DNA of 64,000 bases from the NCBI RefSeq assembly GCF_016728505.1, contig NZ_CP068159.1, positions 682,001 through 746,000 of the forward strand, read 5' to 3'. The notes under the pieces were generated by a model. That model saw only the letters and a list, made by a program, of their open reading frames with translations. It ran no database searches and was not told where the DNA came from. This document shows positions 44,728-52,066 of this stretch, piece by piece. The first letter of the stretch is position 1; every line of letters begins with the position of its first letter. This DNA is from Corynebacterium riegelii. GTDB taxonomy: Bacteria; Actinomycetota; Actinomycetes; Mycobacteriales; Mycobacteriaceae. A program made the position numbers and the translations under genes.

Positions 44728-46098
44728 CTAAAAGCAGAACCGCTCCACCAAAGAGCGGTAGGCGCGGGCGGTGAGGCGGACGTCTTCGACCTCCACGTAT
44801 TCGTCGTGACTGTGCAGCGTATCCAGCACACTGCCCAACGTCTGGTGGCGCTGGTGCATGGCAAAGCCGTACCCCACACCGCCTTTGCTGCGGCCAAAGC
44901 GCAGGTCCGAACCACCCGCCGCCAACGTGGGCACCACCGGTACGCCGGGGAAGAACTCCGCAAACGTATCCAGAATCGCCTGGTAGAGGGGGCCGTCGGT
45001 GGGGGAGACGGTGGCGTCTTCAGTAATCAGGTGGGTGATCTCCACTTCATCGGCCATATCACCCAGCGCCTCGACCAACAGCGCGTCAATATCCTCCTGC
45101 GTCTGGCCCGGAAGCGGGCGGATATCCATTTCCAACCACGCCACCGACGGCAGTACGTTAATCGCCTGACCTGCGCGAAGCACCGTCTGCGCCAACGTTA
45201 AGTGGCTCATGGCGTGCGAGTAGCGGGCCAGCCCGCCGAGCGCCTCGTAGCCCTCGCCGTGCAGCAGCGCAGCTTCCGTCTCCGGATCAAACTTGAATGC
45301 GCGGACGTATCCGGGCCACGGCTCGTCGCGAGTCACCGACGGCTCCAACGCCGCCACGCGCCGGGCAACCTCCGCAATCTTCACCACCGCGGACTCGCGC
45401 CCATGCGGCGCCGAGCCGTGCCCGGCATCCCCATGCACCGTCAACCGACGCTGACCAGCACCCTTTTCGCCCACGACCACGATCAACGCGTCGCTGCCAT
45501 CCTCAACAGGCAGGTGGGACCCGCCCTCCTCGGACAAACAGTTGCGCCAGGAAAACGCCTCCGGCTCATGCTCCGCAATCCATCCGGCGCCCAGGCCGCC
45601 GCGGGCCTCCTCGTCCGCCAACCCCACAAACGTTAGGGTCCCGCGTGGCGGCACCCCGCGCATCGCCACGTCACGAACCGCCGCGGCCATGGATGCCGTG
45701 ATGTACAGCATGTCCGTCGCACCGCGCCCAAAAATCTTGCCGTCTACCTCTTCGGCACCAAACGGATCGCGCGTCCACTTCGGCGCATCCACCGGCACCA
45801 CATCCGTGTGCCCCAGCAGGGTCAGCGGCTCCGCGGAGGGATCCGAGCCCTCAATCGTAAACGCCACGGACACGCGCCCCGGGTGGGGTTCGAAGTGGCG
45901 GATGTGGATGGGCAACGGGGCGTCGGCAAGCAAAAGCCCCTGGCGGAAAAACTCCTCCAACGTGTCCGCATTGCGGACCTCCTGGCCGGAATCGGGCGTG
46001 AGATCATTCACGCACGCGTTGCGGATCAGGTCTTTGAGCAGGGCAAGTGCGGCATCCTCGGGCGAAGGGAGGCCCGCAGTAACTACGGTAGGTTTCAT
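44728..46098 (-). CDS. M20-family metallopeptidase
   Basis: This 456-residue cytoplasmic enzyme belongs to the ArgE/DapE/carboxypeptidase group with two zinc ions. The ligands are visible in LLGHTDVVPV (His and catalytic Asp), GRGATDM (bridging Asp), ADEEARGG (catalytic Glu and ligand Glu) and the C-terminal His region. The dimerisation domain sits at about 195-320. It probably acts on small peptides or N-acyl amino acids. Its ATG overlaps by 2 nt the ATG of the divergent amn gene. Confidence 0.9.
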   Translation of the reverse strand: MKPTVVTAGLPSPEDAALALLKDLIRNACVNDLTPDSGQEVRNADTLEEFFRQGLLLADAPLPIHIRHFEPHPGRVSVAFTIEGSDPSAEPLTLLGHTDVVPVDAPKWTRDPFGAEEVDGKIFGRGATDMLYITASMAAAVRDVAMRGVPPRGTLTFVGLADEEARGGLGAGWIAEHEPEAFSWRNCLSEEGGSHLPVEDGSDALIVVVGEKGAGQRRLTVHGDAGHGSAPHGRESAVVKIAEVARRVAALEPSVTRDEPWPGYVRAFKFDPETEAALLHGEGYEALGGLARYSHAMSHLTLAQTVLRAGQAINVLPSVAWLEMDIRPLPGQTQEDIDALLVEALGDMADEVEITHLITEDATVSPTDGPLYQAILDTFAEFFPGVPVVPTLAAGGSDLRFGRSKGGVGYGFAMHQRHQTLGSVLDTLHSHDEYVEVEDVRLTARAYRSLVERFCF

Positions 46099-47470
46099 GG
46101 ACACAGTTCAGGAGCTTAGCTCGCTTTACGACGCCTCCGTCACCCTCGCCCACGACACCCTCAAGACCGGCGAATGGCACCGATACGCCGACGTGCGCTA
46201 CCCAAAACTGTCCGTAACCGTCAAACATTGGCAACCGATCGACCGCCTCGAACCCTTCGGCTACGTCGACGAAGCCGGCACCTACTCGGCCGTGCTGTCG
46301 CGCCCCGACCTCATGGCCGACTACCTGCGCGCCCAACTTGACGCCTTAACGTCCAACTACGACTGCGACGTCACCGTCACCTACTCCGACGTCTGCATCC
46401 CGCCCGAATACATCCCCGGCCTGGAAAGCTACGGGGAACTCCCGGCGGAAGCACGCGAATTTGTTCCGCGACCCGCGCTCGACGCCGTTGACGACGCGAT
46501 TGTGGACGGCCACTGGGACGCCTTCCACGGAACCGAAAAACCCCTGTTTCACTTCGGCCCCCAGCGCTTCGACCTGGCGATTGCCCGCCTGCGCCACTAC
46601 ACCGGCATCGACGTGGACACCCTGCAGAAATACATCCTGTTCACCAACTACGCCATGCACGTCACCGAATTCGTTCGCTTCGGCGTGCGCGAACTGGCCA
46701 GCGAACACTCCCGCTACACCCGGCTCGTGCTGCCGTCCGGTGAAACCATTTCCGACACCGTCGCCGTCGAAGACCTCGAACTCGGCTCCAAATTCCAAAT
46801 GCCACGCTACGACCTAGTCACCGAGGGTGGCGACGGCATCACCATGATCAACATCGGCGTCGGCCCCTCCAACGCCAAAACAATCACCGACTGCTTGGCA
46901 GTACTGCGCCCAGAGGCCTGGATCATGATCGGCCACTGCGCCGGCATGGACGCCCGCATGCGCATCGGAGACCTCATCCTTGGCAACGCCTACGAACGCC
47001 ACGACCACCTGCTGGACGGGCATCTACGACCAGAACTACCCATCCCCGCCGTCCCCGAAATCCAACGCACGCTGGAGAAATCCGTCGCCCGGGTCTACGG
47101 CGACGACACCTCCCTCATGCGCACCGGCACCGTCCTATCCACCGGCGACAGAAACTGGGAATGGAAAGCGCCACGCGACCTTTGGAACTGGCTCCGCGGC
47201 TCCACCGCCGCCGCCGTAGACATGGAATCCTGCACCATCGCCGCCAACGGCTACCGCTACCGCATCCCCTACGGCGCGCTGCTGGCCGTTTCCGACCTGC
47301 CACTCCATGCCGTACCGAAACTGCCCGCCGGCGCCCAGGCCTTCTACGCCAACTCCAAAGAAGCCCACGTCATGTGCGCCGTGCGCGCCATGGAGAAACT
47401 GGCGCGCCGCCCCGAACGCCTGCGCACCCGCAAGTTACGACGCACCATCGGCGAAGTCCCGTTCCGGTAG
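46097..47470 (+). CDS. amn: AMP nucleosidase
   Basis: This 457-residue enzyme splits AMP into adenine and ribose 5-phosphate. The N-terminal regulatory domain (about 1-170) and the C-terminal nucleoside-phosphorylase-like domain are both present; the latter has MINIGVGPSNAKTITDCLAVLRPEAWIMIGHCAG and AAVDMESCTIAANGYRYRIPYG. The length is normal for the family. GGTAGG lies 4 nt before the ATG. The last 17 coding bases and the stop codon form part of a 21-bp unit repeated in tandem. Confidence 0.95.
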   Translation: MDTVQELSSLYDASVTLAHDTLKTGEWHRYADVRYPKLSVTVKHWQPIDRLEPFGYVDEAGTYSAVLSRPDLMADYLRAQLDALTSNYDCDVTVTYSDVCIPPEYIPGLESYGELPAEAREFVPRPALDAVDDAIVDGHWDAFHGTEKPLFHFGPQRFDLAIARLRHYTGIDVDTLQKYILFTNYAMHVTEFVRFGVRELASEHSRYTRLVLPSGETISDTVAVEDLELGSKFQMPRYDLVTEGGDGITMINIGVGPSNAKTITDCLAVLRPEAWIMIGHCAGMDARMRIGDLILGNAYERHDHLLDGHLRPELPIPAVPEIQRTLEKSVARVYGDDTSLMRTGTVLSTGDRNWEWKAPRDLWNWLRGSTAAAVDMESCTIAANGYRYRIPYGALLAVSDLPLHAVPKLPAGAQAFYANSKEAHVMCAVRAMEKLARRPERLRTRKLRRTIGEVPFR

Positions 47471-47494
47471 GGGGAAGTCCCGTTCCGGTAGGGG
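47453..47494. repeat. 21-bp tandem duplication across the amn stop codon
   Basis: Two exact units starting GAAGTCCCGTTCCGGTAGGG lie at 47453 and 47474. The first contains the TAG of amn, and the second adds another in-frame TAG. Confidence 0.92.
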
Positions 47495-47506
47495 TGCCGC
47501 GTGGGT

Positions 47507-47580
47507 CCTCCCGCGCGGTGCTCTCGCGCGGTGCTCTCGCGCGGTGCTCTCGCGCGGCGCTCTCGCGTCGCCACGGGACC
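47507..47580. repeat. 13-bp tandem repeat array
   Basis: GCTCTCGCGCGGT recurs at 47520, 47533, 47546, 47559 and, in part, 47572; a degenerate unit lies at 47507. It is a non-coding spacer. Confidence 0.9.
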
Positions 47581-47588
47581 CTCCGAGA

Positions 47589-47706
47589 ACAAATATGCAG
47601 GGGAAGATATGCAGGTCTGCAGGTCACGGACCATTTTCATTAACGGGCCCCTTATTGAAAAAACGCTCTGACCGGGGAACCTGCATATCTTCCCCTGCAT
47701 ATCTGT
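47589..47706 (+). repeat. 118-bp palindromic repeat, copy C
   Basis: Same orientation as copy A and nearly identical to it once the IS is removed. It lies between the convergent amn and 47846 genes, between two tandem arrays. Confidence 0.92.
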
Positions 47707-47737
47707 TGAAAAGCGGCGCGAGCGGGGGCGAGAACGA

Positions 47738-47840
47738 GCGCGAACGCTCCCGCGACCGCCGGCGCGAGCGAACGCGCGAACGCTCCCGCGACCGCCGGCG
47801 CGAGCGAACGCGCGAACGCTCCCGCGACCGCCGGCGCGAA
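47738..47840. repeat. 36-bp tandem repeat array, about 2.8 units
   Basis: Units starting GCGCGAACGCTCCCGCGACC begin at 47738, 47774 and 47810. The array ends a few bases before the stop codon of the minus-strand gene. Confidence 0.9.
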
Positions 47841-47845
47841 TCAAG

Positions 47846-48766
47846 TTACGGCACCGCGTCGGGCCCGAAGATGCGGGTAACGGCGGCGTTGAACATGGCA
47901 AGGAAGCGTTCGGGTTCGCGCTCTACAAGCCAGGGGGCGACGCGGAGGAAGTCGATGCCGTGGTTGGTGATGTAGTCCTGCCGGAATTTTTCCTTGCGAA
48001 ACGCCTGGTCGGTGGGGCCGTAGGTGGCGCCGTCCATTTTGACCAGGCCGTCCATTTCAACAGCAAGGCGGTGTCGGTGGAGGAGGTCGACTCGGTAGCG
48101 TTTGTCGGTGACTACAGGGTTGACTTCAAGGTCGGTGTAACCGGCGTGGATAAGCAGGCCGCGCATGAACGCTTCGGGTGCGGATTCGGATCGGGTGCTG
48201 GCGTGGGCGGCGGCGCAGGCTGCCACGCCGATGCCGGGAACGCGTGGCGACATGGCTACTTCGCGTTGCAAACTGGCCACGGAGAATCCGCCATACTGCA
48301 CGAGCCAGTCGGCGGTGGTGAGGGCGTGGGGGAAGCCGTCGAAACGCGCGATGTGCAAAAAGGTTTGGAAGGGGCTGGTGGTGGACATGTGGTCGCCACG
48401 CACGATGTCGCGGGTGGTGGTTTGGATGTAGCGCACACCGGCGGGCCAGCTGGGACGCGGCGGGACGGATTTGAGCACTACCTGCACTTCGTGCAGTGGT
48501 GTGTTGGCCACCCACATGTCGTTGAGGTAGGCGGAGGCGCGACCGGTTATGACGGCGTTGCGCATGGACAGTCCCACGCAGTAGGCGCGCAGCCAGTGTT
48601 GCTGGTTGACGGGCAGCGACAGGTAGGCAACCGCGTCGATGGCGTGCGAAGTGGATAGCGTTTGCAGGCGCCCGCGCTGCAGCGCCTCGTGTGTCTCCCG
48701 CGGCAGCGTTCGGTGTACGCGGATGTCTATGAGTTGTCCCCGAAGTTCCTTTTTCCAATCCCCCAT
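47846..48766 (-). CDS. DUF559-like endonuclease-fold protein
   Basis: This 306-residue protein resembles actinobacterial proteins that have a helical N-terminal part and a C-terminal DUF559/Vsr-like nuclease domain. YRVDLLHRHRLAVEMDGLVKMD (about 220-242) gives the D-ExDG-K layout of this PD-(D/E)XK subgroup. LRVAPWLV near the end fits the last core strand. Relatives often carry an AbiEi-like N-terminus, so a toxin-antitoxin or defence link is possible but unproven. ATG 48766 is chosen because homology-like sequence begins there. The sirtuin gene starts 25 bp away on the other strand. Confidence 0.75.
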   Translation of the reverse strand: MGDWKKELRGQLIDIRVHRTLPRETHEALQRGRLQTLSTSHAIDAVAYLSLPVNQQHWLRAYCVGLSMRNAVITGRASAYLNDMWVANTPLHEVQVVLKSVPPRPSWPAGVRYIQTTTRDIVRGDHMSTTSPFQTFLHIARFDGFPHALTTADWLVQYGGFSVASLQREVAMSPRVPGIGVAACAAAHASTRSESAPEAFMRGLLIHAGYTDLEVNPVVTDKRYRVDLLHRHRLAVEMDGLVKMDGATYGPTDQAFRKEKFRQDYITNHGIDFLRVAPWLVEREPERFLAMFNAAVTRIFGPDAVP

Positions 48767-48791
48767 GCCCAACACACTAATCTGAACAACG

Positions 48792-49742
48792 ATGCACCGT
48801 ACAGATTTCACCGATTTTGATGACCCGGCCGTGGCCATGGCGCACAAAAGCGCCGTGCGGTCCATTGAGCGGGTGGTGCATGAGACGGTGCCGGCGACCC
48901 CGCCACAGGAGGCGCTGGAGCAAACCATCAACCAGCTCCAGAACCCGAAAAACCTGGTTATCACGGGTGCGGGCGTGTCCACGGCGTCGGGGATTCCGGA
49001 TTATCGCAGCAAGAATGGGCGGCTGACCAAGGGCCGGCCGATGACGTTTCAGGAGTTCGCGCATTCGCCACAACAGGTCAGACGTTATTGGGCGCGCGCG
49101 TTTGTGGGCATCCGCATGATGCGCGCCGCCGCACCGAACCGCACGCATTTCGCGTTGGTGGAGCTGGAGCGCGCCGGGCTGCTGACAGGGCTGGTCACGC
49201 AGAATGTCGATGGCCTACACACGCAGGCCGGCAGCCAAAACGTCATTGCGCTGCATGGGGACATGGATCATGTGGTGTGCCTGGATTGTCATACGTTGCA
49301 TGAGCGTTTGCTTATCGACGCCCTCTTAACCCACGCCAACCCCCACTTCCTCACCCTGGTTGAAAACGAAAACCTAACCATCAACCCAGACGGTGACGTG
49401 GAGTTGCCCGCACACTACGTGGAGCAGTTCACCATGATTGGGTGTCCGACCTGCAGAAGTGAACGCCTGAAGCCGAACGTGGTGTACTTCGGTGAGAACG
49501 TGCCGAAGGCGCGCCGGGCGCAGGCGGATCGATGGCTGGCGCAGTCTACGGGCGTGATTGCCATCGGCACGAGCCTTGCGGTGATGAGCGGCTACAAGTT
49601 CATCATTGACGCCAAGAAGCAGGGCAAACCCGTCACCGTGATCAACGGCGGGCCGGGGCGTGGGGATGTGAAGGCGGATACGGTGTGGCGCACCGATGTC
49701 GGCGAGGCGTTGGATGAAATCCTTGACGGCGTGGGATTATGA
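48792..49742 (+). CDS. SIR2-family NAD-dependent deacylase (sirtuin)
   Basis: This 316-residue protein removes acyl groups from lysine using NAD+. Motifs are GAGVSTASGIPDYR (NAD binding), TQNVDGLH, the catalytic His in ALHGDMD, two zinc pairs CLDC and CPTC, GTSLAV and INGGPGRGD. The layout is closest to SIRT4-type bacterial sirtuins. The first 45 residues are an extension. It ends in ATGA, overlapping the GT87 gene. Confidence 0.95.
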   Translation: MHRTDFTDFDDPAVAMAHKSAVRSIERVVHETVPATPPQEALEQTINQLQNPKNLVITGAGVSTASGIPDYRSKNGRLTKGRPMTFQEFAHSPQQVRRYWARAFVGIRMMRAAAPNRTHFALVELERAGLLTGLVTQNVDGLHTQAGSQNVIALHGDMDHVVCLDCHTLHERLLIDALLTHANPHFLTLVENENLTINPDGDVELPAHYVEQFTMIGCPTCRSERLKPNVVYFGENVPKARRAQADRWLAQSTGVIAIGTSLAVMSGYKFIIDAKKQGKPVTVINGGPGRGDVKADTVWRTDVGEALDEILDGVGL

Positions 49743-50887
49743 CGACCATGACCGTCATAAACGCTGTGATTCTGCTTGCCGCAATTGCGTTTTGCGGTTG
49801 GCGCTACAGCGTGAACGCTGGCACGTTGGAAAGCGTCTTCACCAAAGAGGTGCCCTCTGACCTGCAGGTGTATCTGCTTGGTGGGCAGAAGGTGGCCAAC
49901 CACCAGGATCTCTATGACGGGGATTTGTTGCCCGGGTTGCCGTTTACGTATCCGCCGTTTTCGGGTGTGGTGTTTTCGTGGTTCGGGCTGCCCACGCCGA
50001 CCCTTGCGTTTTGGTGGAATGCGCTGGCTGTGGTGTTGCTGGGGGTGGTGTGCTACGGGGCGTCGAGAAGCATAAATGCTCCCTTGCTTGCGGTGTTTTT
50101 CATCCTGGCAACCGAGCCGGTACACGCGACCTTGTATTTCGGCCAGATCAATATTTTCCTGATGGCGCTGGTGTGCCTGGATTTTCTGCCGCGCAACCGG
50201 CTGCCCGGCATTGGTACGGGCCTGGCCGCGGGGTTGAAACTCACGCCCGCGTATTTCCTGCTGCTGCTGGCGGTGCAGGGCCGGTGGGGCTCGATCGCCA
50301 TTGCCGGTTTCACCTTCCTGTGCACGGTGGCGGTTGGGTTTCAGCTGGTCCCGGACGCGGCCCGTTTTTGGACTGAGTCCATGTTCAACTCGGATCGCGT
50401 GGGCGTGGCGGACAATCCCGGCGCCCAGGCGCTGCGCCAGGTGCTCAGCCGTGAGCTGGGTATTGACTCCACCGCCCTGTGGTTACTCTTGGCGGTTCTG
50501 GTCACGGCGATCGCGGCGTTTGGAGCTTATTTTGCTTATCGACGCCACGATCTCCCCCTCGCCGTCGCCCTCACCGGCATGGCGTCCTGCCTGGTCAGCC
50601 CGTTTTCTTGGCATCACCACTGGGTGTGGATCGTGCTGCTGGGGTGTGTGGTGTACCGCTGGTGGGGCGCGGTGCCGATGATCGTGCTCATGCTGCCCTT
50701 TGTTGCGGACAACGTTGCCTACGGGCTCTTTAGCGTCCCCAACATCGCGTTCACGTTAGTGCCGTTGTGTTTCATGGTTATTTACGCAGGTTACGGTGCC
50801 TATCAGCTATGGTTGGAGTATGCGCAAACGTCTTCTCGCGGCAACGCTGACCGCCGCACTCATCGCCGCCCCTCTCCAAACCGCTAA
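49739..50887 (+). CDS. GT87 family mannosyltransferase-like membrane protein
   Basis: This 382-residue polytopic protein (about 9-10 helices) matches the DUF2029/GT87 group of polyprenyl-phosphate-dependent mannosyl- or arabinosyltransferases that build lipomannan, LAM or arabinogalactan in Corynebacteriales. The first loop has DLQVYLLGGQKVANHQDLYD followed by FTYPPFSG, the typical acidic site and YPP motif. The acceptor is unknown. The last 22 residues (TSSRGNADRRTHRRPSPNR) are overprinted by the start of the next gene and may not be functional. Confidence 0.88.
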   Translation: MTTMTVINAVILLAAIAFCGWRYSVNAGTLESVFTKEVPSDLQVYLLGGQKVANHQDLYDGDLLPGLPFTYPPFSGVVFSWFGLPTPTLAFWWNALAVVLLGVVCYGASRSINAPLLAVFFILATEPVHATLYFGQINIFLMALVCLDFLPRNRLPGIGTGLAAGLKLTPAYFLLLLAVQGRWGSIAIAGFTFLCTVAVGFQLVPDAARFWTESMFNSDRVGVADNPGAQALRQVLSRELGIDSTALWLLLAVLVTAIAAFGAYFAYRRHDLPLAVALTGMASCLVSPFSWHHHWVWIVLLGCVVYRWWGAVPMIVLMLPFVADNVAYGLFSVPNIAFTLVPLCFMVIYAGYGAYQLWLEYAQTSSRGNADRRTHRRPSPNR

Positions 50888-51707
50888 CGCTGAACCCGCC
50901 CCCGTCACGGGCGTGGAACTCGGTACCACTATTGACGGTGCTGTAGCCGTGAACTCACGTTTTGATTTCACCGAGGCCTACACCATCGGCCTGCCACAGC
51001 TGAAGAAGCTGCGCGGCGAGATGTGGGACATCAACCCGCCGTTCAACGGTGTTTCGCTGCGCGAGGCCGCGTTTGCCGCTGGTTTGAGAACTAAAGAGCA
51101 ATACGTCAACGCCGTCAACATTGATGCGAACTTGACCCGTATCGCCGTCCAGCGCGCAGCGGAGCAGTACGCAACCGGTGGATACTGGGGCGAGCTTTCG
51201 CACGACCGCGTAAGGCCTAACGATACTTGGACTGCCACCATTGACGGCAAGCAGTCTTGGGCGGAAATTCTTGCGGCTGGCAAAATGGCTGACGCCATTT
51301 CCCAGGGTTGGGGCTATGGCGAGCTGGACGCGTTGAAGAGGGCCAACGGGAAATCCAACCCGAGGAACGGCCACCTTCACACGCTACTTAACCCCAAATT
51401 CCACTACTACGGATTTGGCACGGTCAACGTGTACGAGGGGCGCCAGTTCTATGACTTCTCCGCAGGTCAAGCAAGCGAACATACCCTGGGTGGCGCAGCG
51501 CTTCCCGAAGGCAAACAGGCGCTGAACCTGTACCGCCCAGCCCGAGATGGCGAGAAGCCGACGGGCATCCAGGAATACAAGGAGCCGCCGACCGGCCCGC
51601 TTGGCGGTGGTTCGAGCTCTGACGCTCGGACGATCATCGGCATCATCGTCTCGATTGTCTCGCTGCTCAGCGTGCTCGCGGGGTTTGCGCAGCAGTTCAT
51701 GCGCTAG
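50820..51707 (+). CDS. Secreted CAP-like protein with C-terminal membrane helix
   Basis: This 295-residue protein has a signal peptide (MRKRLLAATLTAALIAAPLQTANA). The body contains NGHLHTLLNPKFHYYGFGTV, which resembles the C-terminal signature of CAP/SCP-like secreted domains. LREAAFAAGLRTKEQYVNAVN and WAEILAAG also fit corynebacterial CAP proteins. A Gly/Ser linker leads to a terminal helix (TIIGIIVSIVSLLSVLAGFAQQF). The start overlaps the GT87 gene by 68 nt and has GGTTGGAG 2 nt upstream. Confidence 0.75.
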   Translation: MRKRLLAATLTAALIAAPLQTANAEPAPVTGVELGTTIDGAVAVNSRFDFTEAYTIGLPQLKKLRGEMWDINPPFNGVSLREAAFAAGLRTKEQYVNAVNIDANLTRIAVQRAAEQYATGGYWGELSHDRVRPNDTWTATIDGKQSWAEILAAGKMADAISQGWGYGELDALKRANGKSNPRNGHLHTLLNPKFHYYGFGTVNVYEGRQFYDFSAGQASEHTLGGAALPEGKQALNLYRPARDGEKPTGIQEYKEPPTGPLGGGSSSDARTIIGIIVSIVSLLSVLAGFAQQFMR

Positions 51708-51738
51708 GGCTTGAAACGCCCAGGGCACCCGAAACCGA

Positions 51739-51814
51739 CTGCACCAATTTCCAAATTGGTGCAGTTTTGCTTTGAAACACCCAGGTGGGTGCAACTACTC
51801 GGGGAATTACTGCA
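51739..51814. repeat. 76-bp repeat with AAATT dyad (family 2), copy 2
   Basis: The first 24 bp contain a perfect 11-bp inverted repeat with a 2-nt CC centre, followed by GTTTTG, so it looks like a terminator for the CAP gene. It aligns to 22715-22790. A second small dyad CTGCAC-TG-GTGCAG overlaps the right end (51810-51823). Confidence 0.8.
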
Positions 51815-51918
51815 CTGGTGCAGCCGGTGCGGTCGGTGCGGTCGGCGCAGCCCGGCCTGGCGGGCGTCCCGGCGATCCACGCCGCGGCCCCGGGCAGGGT
51901 CCGCAGCACCCCGGAAAC

Positions 51919-52028
51919 ACAGATATGCAGGGGAAGATATGCAGGTCGCGCACCATTTTCATTAACGGGTGCCTTATTGAAAAAACGCCCTGACCAGGGA
52001 ACCTGCATATCTTCCCCTCCATATTTGT
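51919..52028 (+). repeat. Palindromic repeat, copy D (110 bp, shortened)
   Basis: Same orientation as copy C but 8 bp shorter. The loss is next to the left inverted repeat, where a GCAGGTC direct repeat has collapsed. It lies between the convergent CAP and symporter genes. Confidence 0.9.
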
Positions 52029-52066
52029 TACATGTGGGCCAGTTCAAGACCAGATCGAATTCATGG

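Noticed and set aside
47738..47840. Possible CRISPR array (36-bp periodic repeats)
   Set aside because: The units are contiguous with no unique spacers, and no cas genes are in the window.
43799..47975. Short frames on both strands starting MQGKICR inside the palindromic repeats
   Set aside because: They follow from the inverted ends of the repeat. Copy D breaks the frame, so a conserved peptide is unlikely.
47307..47975. 222-codon frame through the repeat-rich spacer after amn
   Set aside because: It overlaps amn in another frame and its second half is repeat translation (RERSRDRRRE).
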